A stretch of DNA of 64,000 bases from Ochrobactrum sp. BTU1. GTDB taxonomy: Bacteria > Pseudomonadota > Alphaproteobacteria > Rhizobiales > Rhizobiaceae. The position numbers were made by a program, and so were the translations under genes. Below the pieces are notes generated by a model. The model had not been told where the DNA came from. It saw only the letters and a list, made by a program, of their open reading frames with translations, and ran no database searches. The stretch covers positions 496,001 to 560,000 of the forward strand of contig CP076356.1 in the NCBI GenBank assembly GCA_018798825.1. The letters are read 5' to 3'. This document shows, one piece after another, positions 9,038 through 18,086 of the stretch (the stretch's first letter is position 1; each line of letters begins with the position of its first letter).

Positions 9038-9552
9038 TGAGCCCGTCATTTACCGAAATATTTCTGACGAAGCGCAAATCTTTGCTTTGGAGCGTGATGC
9101 GGATCGTCAAGGACCCGCAAACTGCTGAAGACGTTACGCAAGAGGCGTTCATGCGCGTAAGCAAGGCTGCCGAAGGAGGGACTATTGAGCATATTGAAGC
9201 ATTCCTATTTCAGACTGCAAGGAATCTTGCGTTAAATCAAAAACGCCGAAAAGACCTGCGAGGTCGTGTTGAACGAGACGATATTGCTGCTGCGGACATT
9301 GCCAATATCCCTTCAATGACACCATCACAGGAAATGGATCTTCTCCATCGCCAAAGGCTAAATCTCATCAGTGACGCGATCGCTAAGTTGCCGAAACGCA
9401 CGCAAAATGTCTGGATTTTAAGCCGTATAGAAAAATGGTCCTATCCAAAGATTGCAGAGCACCTCGGTGTTTCGCCGAATACCGTATTTAATGATCTAAA
9501 GATGGCACATGCGCATTGTGTAGACGCCTTGGCTAAACTCGATCGCGAATGA
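9034..9552 (+). CDS. FecI-like ECF RNA polymerase sigma factor
   Basis: The 172-residue protein has the two domains of ECF sigma factors. Region 2 is around residues 10-75, with DPQTAEDVTQEAFMRV, the core-binding and -10-recognition helix. Region 4 is around residues 115-165, with LPKRTQNVWILSRIEKWSYPKI followed by the helix-turn-helix AEHLGVSPNTVFNDL. It is followed by a FecR-like regulator and a TonB receptor with an N-terminal signalling domain, the classic cell-surface signalling arrangement in which ferric siderophore binding activates the sigma factor. Two copies of a shared promoter-like element upstream of fecR and the receptor are probable targets. Translation appears coupled to a 31-aa leader frame. 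Confidence 0.9.
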   Translation: MMSPSFTEIFLTKRKSLLWSVMRIVKDPQTAEDVTQEAFMRVSKAAEGGTIEHIEAFLFQTARNLALNQKRRKDLRGRVERDDIAAADIANIPSMTPSQEMDLLHRQRLNLISDAIAKLPKRTQNVWILSRIEKWSYPKIAEHLGVSPNTVFNDLKMAHAHCVDALAKLDRE

Positions 9553-9622
9553 GCGTTTCGAGATTCATGCGACGTAAAGCTGCTCATTTACTCAAGGTTT
9601 TTGAAATTTTTCTCACAATTTC

Positions 9623-9657
9623 TGTGAGATGTGAGCATCTTAACTGTCCCCTGTATA
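9623..9657 (+). promoter_or_regulatory. Probable ECF-sigma promoter of the fecR-like gene
   Basis: TGTGAGAT (9623-9630), a 14-base spacer, TGTCC (9645-9649), two bases, then TGTATA (9652-9657). The same three blocks with identical spacing occur at 10742-10776 before the TonB receptor. The layout fits a -35/-10 pair read by the FecI-like sigma factor encoded just upstream. Confidence 0.65.
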
Positions 9658-9697
9658 GAAGGGGCTACAATATATTTACTGGACTGGACGCTACCTG

Positions 9698-10726
9698 GTG
9701 AAAGAGAAGACAACGGTTAAGGCAACTCATGAGCCGGATTTTTCGCATAAAGATCCGGTGACGGATGCTGCTTTGAACTGGCTTTTTCTGCTTCAAGGGG
9801 TGTCTCCCAACAGCCCTGTCAAAGCAGAATTCGAAGCATGGCTGAACAGTTCGCCAGATCATCGGCGAACGTTCGAGCAGGTTTCCAAAGCCTGGGCACT
9901 TCCTGAAGCGGACCTGGTAGCTTTCCAATTGGCAAATTGCACCATTTCCAATCAACTTGATAAATCTGGCGCCTCCGCTAGCCCTGTTCACAAAGGCATT
10001 CGGCAGCGCCACCGCTTGTCATGGGCAATGGTTACAGCTGCAGCAGTCATTCTGGCAGTCGGTATCTGGCAATATCCTGCTCTCTTGTTGGAATGGCAGG
10101 CTGATTACATTACGGCCACTGGTCAAACCGATATCATCGTACTCCCAGATGGCTCAAAACTTACCCTCAACACAGCTTCAGCAGTTAAACTCGATTTCGT
10201 GGATAACCACCGTTCAGTTGAGCTGCTGCAAGGAGAAGCTTACTTCGACGTTGTCCCTGATCCGCTGCGTCCGTTCAAAGTGACCGCATCGTTTTCAGAA
10301 GTTGTGGTGAAGGGGACAGCGTTTTCTGTACGTAAAGATCTAACCCAGGATATTATCGTACTTGAGCACGGGAAGGTCGAAGTAACTAAAATGCCCGATC
10401 GCTTGATGCAGGCAGTACTGTTGCCCGGTGAAAGTATTCGCGCAACTTTAAATGACTTCTCGCCAGTCGTTAAAACCGATACCGGCGAGGCGCTTTCTTG
10501 GGTGAGGGGGCAGCTTAGTTTTAAGGACAGGCCCCTCTCTTCAGTGTTAGATGAGTTGAGCCGCTATTATCCTCATTCTATCATTACGCTGAATACCGAA
10601 CTTGCATCAACGCGTGTAAACGGTCGATATAGGTTGGATAACCCAGAACTGGCAATTAGATCGCTCGTGACGGCTGCGGGCGGATCGGTAAGTCGGATCC
10701 CAGGCGGCATTTTAATCCTTCAATAA
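9698..10726 (+). CDS. FecR-like transmembrane anti-sigma regulator
   Basis: The 342-residue protein has the FecR layout. A cytoplasmic DUF4880 domain (about 20-70, with LNSSPDHRRTFEQVSKAW) binds the sigma factor. One membrane helix follows (about 108-130, MVTAAAVILAVGIW). The periplasmic FecR domain (about 138-235) has the typical LPDGSKLTLNTASAV stretch. A C-terminal STN/DUF4974-like segment (about 265-342) receives the signal from the TonB receptor. It passes ferric-siderophore occupancy from the outer membrane to the sigma factor. The start is a GTG with only a weak purine stretch upstream. The length is normal for the family. Confidence 0.88.
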   Translation: MKEKTTVKATHEPDFSHKDPVTDAALNWLFLLQGVSPNSPVKAEFEAWLNSSPDHRRTFEQVSKAWALPEADLVAFQLANCTISNQLDKSGASASPVHKGIRQRHRLSWAMVTAAAVILAVGIWQYPALLLEWQADYITATGQTDIIVLPDGSKLTLNTASAVKLDFVDNHRSVELLQGEAYFDVVPDPLRPFKVTASFSEVVVKGTAFSVRKDLTQDIIVLEHGKVEVTKMPDRLMQAVLLPGESIRATLNDFSPVVKTDTGEALSWVRGQLSFKDRPLSSVLDELSRYYPHSIITLNTELASTRVNGRYRLDNPELAIRSLVTAAGGSVSRIPGGILILQ

Positions 10727-10741
10727 TTTGTCATCTTTTTT

Positions 10742-10776
10742 TGTGAGATTCTGTTTGCTCGATTGTCCATTGTATA
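10742..10776 (+). promoter_or_regulatory. Probable ECF-sigma promoter of the TonB receptor operon
   Basis: TGTGAGAT (10742-10749), 14 bases, TGTCC (10764-10768), two bases, TGTATA (10771-10776). It matches the element before fecR in all three blocks and spacings, while the spacer sequence differs. It ends 50 bp before the receptor start. Confidence 0.68.
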
Positions 10777-10826
10777 TGGGCTGAAAACTAAGGTGATTTA
10801 GCCCTCTTGGAACATGAGGGACTGTA

Positions 10827-13358
10827 ATGACGACAAGTGTGAGCAAAAAGCAGGAAATCAAAAGAAATGCGCTGAACAGAAGCATCAGTGCTAAACGATT
10901 AGCGCTCGCGCTTGCCAGCTCCGCTGTGTTGTCAATCGGCGTCGTTTTTGCTCCCTCTGCAACATATGCCCAGAATTCAAGCACTAGCCGGACGATGGTG
11001 TTTAGTATCCAATCCCAACCGTTGGCTGCAGCTCTATCCGAATTTATGCGTGTAACTGATTGGAATGTTGGCTTTACTTCCCAGTCTGTTGCCGGAAAAA
11101 AATCTAATGCCGTTAATGGTTCGATGACGCCTATTCAGGCGTTACGAGCCATGATTTCAGGAACCGGTATTAATGTTGAAACGTCAGGACCCTCAACTGT
11201 AGCTCTAGTTGTCGCCTCCGCTGCAAACGTAACGGATGAAGGGTTAGAAGGTACGACTGTCCTTAACACAATTACGGTTGATGGAGAAAGCCCGTGGGGG
11301 CCGGTCGCAGGCATCGTCGCGTCGCAAGCTGCGACTGCCACGAAAACTGGAACGTCGATTAGGGACATCCCGCAAGCCATTAATGTCGTAACCCGCGATC
11401 AAATGGATAAGCAAGGTGTGGAAAGCATCGTGCAGGCACTCCGCTACACGCCGGGTGTTGTGACGCAATATGGCGACACTGATGTCCGCTACGACTGGTT
11501 GACTATCCGTGGCTTTCGTCCTGCGCGTTATCTTGACGGGCTTCGGCTGCCATTTGGGGCGAGGGGATATTCCCAACCACGGGTGGAGCCGTTTGGTCTA
11601 GAGCGTGCGGAAGTGCTCAAAGGCCCAGCATCTGTGCTTTACGGGCAAGGCCTGCCCGGAGGTATGCTGAATATGGTCAGCAAGCGGCCGCAAGACGAGG
11701 AGATCCGCGAAGTAGAATTGCAATTCGGAAAGGATCAACGTTACCAAACCGCCTTTGATATTGGCGGACGGGCCAATGAAAGCGGATCCGTCCTCTATCG
11801 CATGGTCGGTGTTGGACGAATTGCAGATACGCAATACGACTATGTGACTGAACGAAAAGGATATATCGCGCCTTCAATTACGCTCAAACCCGACGAAAGC
11901 ACCAGTTTCACTTTGCTTGGTCAGTATCAGAAGATCGACTCGAAGGGCGGGGGCGGTGCTCCAGCTCTAACCGCTAACGGTACTCTTTATACTGATACTT
12001 ATCCCGAACTTCCGCGGAGTGCCTTCCTTGGGGAGCCGGGTTTCGACCGCTATGTGGTTGATCAGGCGATGATTGGGTACGAGTTTAGCCACGATATCAA
12101 CGCAGATTGGACGATCAAACAGAATGCACGCTACGCCTATGTGAAGTCTGATAGTCAGCGCGTTGCTGCGGTTTGTCTCGCCGGGATGGCGTGTAACCCC
12201 GCGGCACTTTATCGTTACGCGTGGGCCTTCCCTGAAACCTCTCGACTTTTCACGCTGGATAATCAGGCAATTGGCAAGTTCTCCACGGGCGCAGCCGACC
12301 ATACGATGCTGTTCGGTTTAGATTATTCCCTTGAGAAAAGCGAATATGACGAATCTCAGCTAGCAATCATCACTACTCCGTTCAATGTTTATGATCCTGT
12401 GTTCGGTAGAACGCCGATCTCGCGACCTCCTACTGCAATGAATATTCGTCAGAACCGTTCTCAGGTAGGTCTCTACGCGCAGGACCAGGTCGAGTGGGAG
12501 CGCTTTGTGTTTTCGTTAGGTGGAAGGTATGACTGGGCCAGTACAGAGACGCGTACACGCAATTACACGACAACCGGCTTCAATGAAGCGACGGTTGATC
12601 CGAAGGACCGCAAATTCACCTGGCGTGCAGGTGTAGTCTATAATTTCGACAACGGCATGTCGCCATACGCAAGCTATTCGACGTCCTTCAATCCCGAAAA
12701 TGGCACCGACTACGCTGGCAATCCCTTTCAAGCCACGACCGGTGAACAGTACGAAGTCGGAATCAAATATCAGCCGGTGGGAATGGACAGCTTTGTCACT
12801 CTCTCCGCCTATCAACTCACACAGCAGAACGTGCTCACCCCGGATCCACAGCATCTCAACAACAATATACAAACAGGTGAAGTGCGTTTACGCGGCTTGG
12901 AACTGGAAGGTAAAGCACAGATCACCAACGGAATTTCGGTGATCGCTTCCTATGCCTATACCGATAGCGATATCACCAAGGATAATGTGAAGAACGGGAT
13001 CAGCAATCAAGGCAATCGATTGAATTTCGTGCCTGAACACCAGGCATCTCTGTGGCTCGACTATACGGTCCAATCAAGTGATGCCTGGGGTGGTCTTAGC
13101 ATTGGCGGTGGTGCGCGTTACATGGGACAAACTTATGGTGACACGGCCAATAAACTTGATATTCCGTCCTTCACACTATTTGATGCGGCAATCCGTTACG
13201 ATTTTGAAAAGGCTGATCCGCAGCTCAAGGGCCTCCAAGCATCTGTGAACGTCAGCAATCTGTTCGACAAGAAATATGTTTCCTCATGTATCGCGGCCAC
13301 CGGCTGTTACTGGGGTGAAGGCCGGACCGTCTATGGCACTTTGAAGAAGAGCTGGTAG
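10827..13358 (+). CDS. TonB-dependent ferric-siderophore receptor with STN signalling domain
   Basis: The 843-residue protein has a long signal peptide (1-49, cleavage after TYA) and an STN domain (about 57-130, with SQPLAAALSEF and MTPIQALRAM), a TonB-box-like segment near 146-152, a plug (about 170-285, with TIRGFRPARYLDG and AEVLKGPASVLYG), then a 22-strand-type barrel to the C-terminal Trp. The CIAATGCYWGEGR end, with two cysteines before the last strand, is shared with FhuA/FoxA-type receptors, so a hydroxamate siderophore is the likely ligand. The STN domain signals to the FecR-like protein encoded upstream. ATG 10827 is used; a probable ECF promoter lies 50 bp upstream. FhuD- and FhuB-like genes follow. 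Confidence 0.93.
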   Translation: MTTSVSKKQEIKRNALNRSISAKRLALALASSAVLSIGVVFAPSATYAQNSSTSRTMVFSIQSQPLAAALSEFMRVTDWNVGFTSQSVAGKKSNAVNGSMTPIQALRAMISGTGINVETSGPSTVALVVASAANVTDEGLEGTTVLNTITVDGESPWGPVAGIVASQAATATKTGTSIRDIPQAINVVTRDQMDKQGVESIVQALRYTPGVVTQYGDTDVRYDWLTIRGFRPARYLDGLRLPFGARGYSQPRVEPFGLERAEVLKGPASVLYGQGLPGGMLNMVSKRPQDEEIREVELQFGKDQRYQTAFDIGGRANESGSVLYRMVGVGRIADTQYDYVTERKGYIAPSITLKPDESTSFTLLGQYQKIDSKGGGGAPALTANGTLYTDTYPELPRSAFLGEPGFDRYVVDQAMIGYEFSHDINADWTIKQNARYAYVKSDSQRVAAVCLAGMACNPAALYRYAWAFPETSRLFTLDNQAIGKFSTGAADHTMLFGLDYSLEKSEYDESQLAIITTPFNVYDPVFGRTPISRPPTAMNIRQNRSQVGLYAQDQVEWERFVFSLGGRYDWASTETRTRNYTTTGFNEATVDPKDRKFTWRAGVVYNFDNGMSPYASYSTSFNPENGTDYAGNPFQATTGEQYEVGIKYQPVGMDSFVTLSAYQLTQQNVLTPDPQHLNNNIQTGEVRLRGLELEGKAQITNGISVIASYAYTDSDITKDNVKNGISNQGNRLNFVPEHQASLWLDYTVQSSDAWGGLSIGGGARYMGQTYGDTANKLDIPSFTLFDAAIRYDFEKADPQLKGLQASVNVSNLFDKKYVSSCIAATGCYWGEGRTVYGTLKKSW

Positions 13359-13362
13359 CGCT

Positions 13363-14244
13363 TTGGTAAATAAACATCGGCCAATGGGATTAACGCGGCG
13401 AGATATCATCGCCGCGCTTTGCTGTTCACCATTTGCGGCCCAACAGGCCTTGGCTGGATCAAGTGAAAAGAGAATAGTCGCACTTGACTGGGCCTGGGCT
13501 GAATCGGTTCTTGCATTAGGGGTTTTGCCATCAGCCGTCGCGGAGGCGCCTTTGTACCGAGAACGCGTTGTTGCGCCAGTCTTAGCGAATACAGTAACCG
13601 ATGTCGGCTTAAGAAGTTGGCCGAATATGGAATTGCTTAAATCATTGCGACCGGATCTCATCCTCGCTCAGGCGGGCTACGGTCCATCGCCCGGCCAACT
13701 TGAGGCAATCGCGCCGACACTCTCTCTTCCACTTTACACCAATCAAAGAACCCCACTGCGCAATGCACAGGGTGGTTTGGCGGCAATCGCTATCGAATTG
13801 CGGCGCGAAACGGAAGCAAAAGCCTATCTCACACACGCTGACGCCACATTTGACAAAATCCGCAATCAGCTTCAGTCTCATGACAATCGCCCATTGCTTC
13901 TCATCAAATTCGCTAACGACCGCCTGATCGATATTTATGGTCCAGGTAGCTTGTTTCACGATGTGCTTTTACGTCTGGGTCTCGTTAATAACTGGGAACG
14001 AACTGGCAGCCATTGGGGCTTTTCAACGGTAGGCCTTGAGGCGATAGCCTCCTTTACTGATGCACGCGTCGTCATCGTAGAACCAGGACCGCCCGAAGCG
14101 CTGTTAAAAAGCGACCTCTGGCAAGCGCTGCCAATGGTCCGCATCAAACGCGTCACGTCGATACCGCCGACATGGGTGTTCGGCGGCGTTCCGTCTGCCC
14201 TACGCTTCGCTGACAACTTGGCAAAGGCATTGCTGTTCTCATGA
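13363..14244 (+). CDS. fhuD: FhuD-like periplasmic iron-siderophore binding protein
   Basis: The 293-residue protein is a class III binding protein. A twin-arginine-like LTRRDIIAAL signal region leads into RIVALDWAWAESVLALGV, which aligns with the RIVALEW...LLALGV start of enterobacterial FhuD. LRPDLILAQAGYG and PTWVFGGVPSALRFA segments are also typical. It would carry ferric hydroxamates from the receptor to FhuB. The start is uncertain: TTG 13363 gives an N-region like E. coli FhuD, while ATG 13384 is a shorter alternative; neither has a strong ribosome binding site. It begins 4 bp after the receptor gene and overlaps fhuB by ATGA. Confidence 0.85.
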   Translation: MVNKHRPMGLTRRDIIAALCCSPFAAQQALAGSSEKRIVALDWAWAESVLALGVLPSAVAEAPLYRERVVAPVLANTVTDVGLRSWPNMELLKSLRPDLILAQAGYGPSPGQLEAIAPTLSLPLYTNQRTPLRNAQGGLAAIAIELRRETEAKAYLTHADATFDKIRNQLQSHDNRPLLLIKFANDRLIDIYGPGSLFHDVLLRLGLVNNWERTGSHWGFSTVGLEAIASFTDARVVIVEPGPPEALLKSDLWQALPMVRIKRVTSIPPTWVFGGVPSALRFADNLAKALLFS

Positions 14245-16202
14245 AGCAAACTATGCTCAATCCTCTAAACTTGTTGTCCTGTTTGCTTGCCATGGCCTTC
14301 GCACTGACCTTGGTTGGGGTTCAGGGGCAGGTTCCATACATGAACATTTGGAACGCAATCTTCCATCCAGATCCGATGGCGTACGGTGAGATTTATTTGC
14401 ATTATTCTCTGCTTCCGAGGGTCATTGTCGCCTTGCTAGCAGGTGCTGCCCTCGGAGTAACGGGAACAATATTCCAACAAGTGCTTCGCAATCCTCTCGC
14501 CGAACCAGCGACGCTGGGGCTGCTTTCAGGTGCACAACTCGCGATCATAGTTGCATCTTTGTCGGCGCCGGCCCTCACACCTATCCAACAGGAGCACGCT
14601 GGAATAATTGGCGCGTTTGCGGCTCTAGCAATCGTGGCACTTCTAGCAGTGAAGTGTAATTTCGCACCCACGACACTTTTGCTTATCGGGATGGTCGTCA
14701 CCTTTGTCGCCAGTGCCTTCTCTGTCATTTTAGCGCTATTAAACCATGACTATCTACGCTCAGCATTCATCTGGGCAAGTGGTTCAATCATTCAGAATGA
14801 TTATTCGACAGCAGTTGCTCTTTCCGGGCGGTTGCTCTTCTTCATTCCTCTGCTTGCTTTATTGGTGCGTCCGCTCACGGTTGCAGGTCTCGAGGATTCT
14901 GCCGCGCGAAGCTTGGGTTTACCGATTGACGCTGTGCGAATGCTTTCCCTTTTGCTAGCGACTACACTTTGTGCACTCGTTGTCGCCAGATTGGGCGTAA
15001 TTGCATTTATCGGCCTTGCCGCACCTCATTTGGCTCGGCTTTCTGGGGTAAGAACGTTTAGAGGTCGTTTGATCTGGGCTCCGTTGTTCGGAGGGGCATT
15101 GTTGCTACTGGCCGATTCACTGGTCGTTGTAGTTGCCCGCTGCATCTCTGAAGTGCCCACAGGCGTTGTGACTGCGCTATCCGGCTCGCTGCTGTTGTTA
15201 TTGCTTTTGAGAAAGCTACCAGCGACCCTGCCAGCTCAAATAGATACTTCACTGCCTCGACAACAGACTACCCTCCAACCTTATAAGACCATAATCGCAA
15301 CGTTAACGGTTCTGGTCATCGTAATAGCGTTCTCGCTTTCGGAGCATTTTTTCTTCGATACCTTGCCTTTGAGAGAGCTTGTTAGCGCTCGTTGGCCACG
15401 CGTAATTGCGGCCGGAAGTGCAGGTGCAATGTTAGCGGTAGCGGGCACCATATTGCAGTCAATGACCGGAAACCCGCTAGCAAGTCCTGAAGGTCTTGGA
15501 ATAAGTGCAGGTGCCGGGCTTGGTGTTGTCGCCGCATTTATTCTCGCAGGTGCGTCCCCGCTCGCATCACTTGGTGGCGGGAGTATCGGGGCATTGCTGA
15601 CACTTTTAGTCATTATCAGCATTTCACGGAAAGCCAGTTACGCCCCTGCAGCCCTTTTGCTCGCTGGAATAGCAATCGGAACTTTTGCTTCGTCGCTGAT
15701 CGCATTTATTGTTGCTAGTGGCGACCCGAGGGCGGCATTGATCCTCGTCTGGTCTATGGGGCCAACGTTCAGAGCAAACGCTATAATGGCTTCCACTGCG
15801 GGAGTGATCCTCCTATTGGCATTGCTGTTACTGCCGATGTTTGTACGCTGGCTCCAACTTCTTCCTCTTGGAGAGGGCTGCGCACGCTCTCTCGGGCTTT
15901 CCCTACCAGTCTCGCGGGGTTTTCTTCTGGTTTATTGTTCAGTTCTTACCGGTGCCGCCACACTAATCGTTGGGCCTCTCAGTTTTGTTGGGTTGATGGC
16001 GCCACATATTGCAGCCACACTCGTCCCTCGACATGTCTTGCCTAGGATTTTTTCAGCTGCAGCAATTGGGGGGATTCTATTGATTTTTGCAGACTGGCTT
16101 GGTCGTACAGTAAATTTCCCATACGAAATACCTGCAGGGGTTCTAGCAGCATTCATTGGCGGGCCATATTTTCTTTGGCGCTTGGCGAGAAGCAGTGTTT
16201 GA
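14241..16202 (+). CDS. fhuB: FhuB-like fused ferric-siderophore permease
   Basis: The 653-residue protein is a tandem fusion of two FecCD permease halves of about 325 residues each, the organisation of FhuB. Each half has the LPR...ALLAGAALGVTGTIFQ... type motif (LPRVIVALLAGAALGVTG in half 1; RWPRVIAAGSAGAMLAVAG in half 2) and a FIGLAAPHLAR- or FVGLMAPHIA-type ATPase contact loop. ATG overlaps the fhuD stop. No FhuC-type ATPase follows; the next 880 bp hold no gene. The transporter must therefore borrow an ATPase encoded elsewhere or be inactive. Confidence 0.92.
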   Translation: MKQTMLNPLNLLSCLLAMAFALTLVGVQGQVPYMNIWNAIFHPDPMAYGEIYLHYSLLPRVIVALLAGAALGVTGTIFQQVLRNPLAEPATLGLLSGAQLAIIVASLSAPALTPIQQEHAGIIGAFAALAIVALLAVKCNFAPTTLLLIGMVVTFVASAFSVILALLNHDYLRSAFIWASGSIIQNDYSTAVALSGRLLFFIPLLALLVRPLTVAGLEDSAARSLGLPIDAVRMLSLLLATTLCALVVARLGVIAFIGLAAPHLARLSGVRTFRGRLIWAPLFGGALLLLADSLVVVVARCISEVPTGVVTALSGSLLLLLLLRKLPATLPAQIDTSLPRQQTTLQPYKTIIATLTVLVIVIAFSLSEHFFFDTLPLRELVSARWPRVIAAGSAGAMLAVAGTILQSMTGNPLASPEGLGISAGAGLGVVAAFILAGASPLASLGGGSIGALLTLLVIISISRKASYAPAALLLAGIAIGTFASSLIAFIVASGDPRAALILVWSMGPTFRANAIMASTAGVILLLALLLLPMFVRWLQLLPLGEGCARSLGLSLPVSRGFLLVYCSVLTGAATLIVGPLSFVGLMAPHIAATLVPRHVLPRIFSAAAIGGILLIFADWLGRTVNFPYEIPAGVLAAFIGGPYFLWRLARSSV

Positions 16203-17085
16203 TCATCCCGAAAATCTCGGCCGCAATTTTCTGCCGCCATAGTCCAGTTATTGGAAAGCGTGAAGGTCGGATTATTTTTGGCTTACACAAATAAAGACAT
16301 CTCAACGGGCCAGGAACCAGTGCGTCGATAACTCTTGAATTAGACGAGAAACCTTGGAAGGACACAGATGCTAATAGTCTAAGATCTGTCGCGAAGTAGC
16401 GGAATAGAAGAGCGGAGCACACTCAACTCTACCGATCAAAACACGGTTGAGCGCTGAACCGAGTGTGATAAAGCCCAACCCCAGGGCGTATTGGTTCCGC
16501 TTCTTTCAAAAACCAAGGCGATGTTTTTCGTGTTCCGCATCTAGTTCTAGCTTCAATTGTAATTTCTATTTGATAACGATTTTATCTCTCTCGCCTTTCC
16601 AGTTTCCGATGACTTGCTTGCTCAGCAATGACACGGAAACATGCAGAGTGTGTAGTGTTTATGATTTGCCGATCTAGCCTACTAGTACCGACGATCAAAT
16701 GAGACGTCCAAGCAAATCCGTTAGAGGGGTGGAGAGGTTCCACGTTTGAAGACTTGGTCGTCGATGAAGTCAGTGTCAAAACGTCTTCTCAGTCACCCTT
16801 TGTTAGATTAAATTCCGGGGATGATCAGTATGATCTAAAACGAGGTTGGATACGCCCAACCTGCCGGAGATTGCGCGATGATCCAGTCGCAGCTTTCCCT
16901 ATTTTGCGGGACTGGAATGGCTCGCAGATGATGATATCTAGTCAGAGGACCAATATCGTTCATTCATTGCAAGTGGTGTGGCTTTGAGTGGTGGTTCGCG
17001 CACTGAGCTGGTGGACGGCGTCTCAGATATTGGCAGCATTACGTCCACCACGATCAAAATGAAGCTAAAATCAGAAAGATAGTCA
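16203..17085. other. Long gene-free interval with a possible gene remnant
   Basis: No intact gene is seen. On the plus strand 16912-17082 reads LEWLADDDI, an in-frame TAG at 16939, then SEDQYRSFIASGVALSGGS and an LKSER end. It looks like the tail of a decayed gene of unknown family. No terminator hairpin for the fhu operon was found by eye. Confidence 0.4.
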
Positions 17086-17271
17086 TCATTTAGTTCGGCT
17101 GGAGCGGATGCTATCCAATTGACCAATTATCACCGCAATACCAAAACAAACTGATCCGAACCCGAAGGATATGGTGCCCAATATTAATCGTTGCGTTGTT
17201 GGCGCTCCAACGATGAACAGCAGACCGATCAGAATTTGAAGAACCGCAAGACCATAAACCACTCCTTTCAT
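17086..17271 (-). CDS. Small membrane protein (61 aa)
   Basis: The protein consists essentially of two hydrophobic helices (VVYGLAVLQILIGLLFIVG and a second around FGFGSVCFGIAVIIG) with a short charged C-terminus. Its ATG overlaps the stop of the upstream secreted-protein gene (ATGA at 17268-17271), which supports it as a real gene translated by coupling. The function is unknown. Confidence 0.6.
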   Translation of the reverse strand: MKGVVYGLAVLQILIGLLFIVGAPTTQRLILGTISFGFGSVCFGIAVIIGQLDSIRSSRTK

Positions 17272-17513
17272 TTGATTGCTGCACAGTCGAACTTGATTGA
17301 ATCGATTTCACCGGCCGCTACATTGTATTCACTCACCTGCAAGAAGGAGCAAATATAGATTTTCTCCTCATTTTGCAGAAAGACATAGTTTCCGGATGAT
17401 GATTTGATTTCAAATCCTTGCTCAGCAAGGTCAAGGATGGTCGGCTTTCTTTCAGCATTGGCGCTGTAAGTGATTGCCAGTAGAATCCCAGTTGCAGTGA
17501 GTAAGCTCTTCAT
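17268..17513 (-). CDS. Small secreted protein (81 aa)
   Basis: ATG at 17513 has AGGAAGA upstream and gives a short signal peptide (MKSLLTATGILLAITYSANA, cleavage after ANA). An ATG 42 bp earlier would spoil the signal peptide and is rejected. The mature part contains two cysteines (IYICSFL and KFDCAAIK) and looks like a small disulfide-bonded periplasmic domain (ASGNYVFLQNEEKIYIC-type beta pattern). It overlaps the following small membrane-protein gene. The family is not recognised. Confidence 0.65.
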   Translation of the reverse strand: MKSLLTATGILLAITYSANAERKPTILDLAEQGFEIKSSSGNYVFLQNEEKIYICSFLQVSEYNVAAGEIDSIKFDCAAIK

Positions 17514-18086
17514 CTTCTTCCTGTTTAAAGTTATGGTCTCAATGGGTTGCATCATGTCTAACCAAAGTCACAATACTGATGGTTGGGCGGCATTCAATAG
17601 CAAAATAAGTCGTCTCACCCGGTGGAATGCTTGGGTGCATGTGTGATGGCGATCGTCGTGCGCCGCTTCAGCGTCGTTGCCACCGATGATGTTGTCAAGG
17701 TGAAGAATGCTCGGGCTCAAATAGCGTGCACCATATTGGCGATCTCGACCAGGTTTCTATCCGTTTTTCTTTCGGCTATCTCCTTCAACTCACTTACGCC
17801 AACGGAAGAACAGACTGCCCATGGGGTTTATTAGTATGAAGCCAGTAGCTCTGGCAGCAGCGGCTATTCTTACGAGTGGGGCTTATACTCGGGGAGGGAA
17901 ATGATAATTCTTCGGTAGGTTCCGTTTTGCTTCTTCCGACAAGCACAAGAAACAAATTACGGTTTCGATCATATTTGGCTTTTAATGCTTCCCTTTTGAG
18001 GATAGTTCCGTGAATTCAAGAAGGAACCACGTCAATGCAACGTTAGCGTTTTGCGTTGGCTTCTAATCCCGGGGGTTGCACAAAGC
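17514..18086. other. Gene-free interval
   Basis: Divergent spacer between the small secreted gene and the membrane protein at 18087. Short open frames are present on the plus strand (for example 17622-17834) but without ribosome binding sites or recognisable products. Confidence 0.45.
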
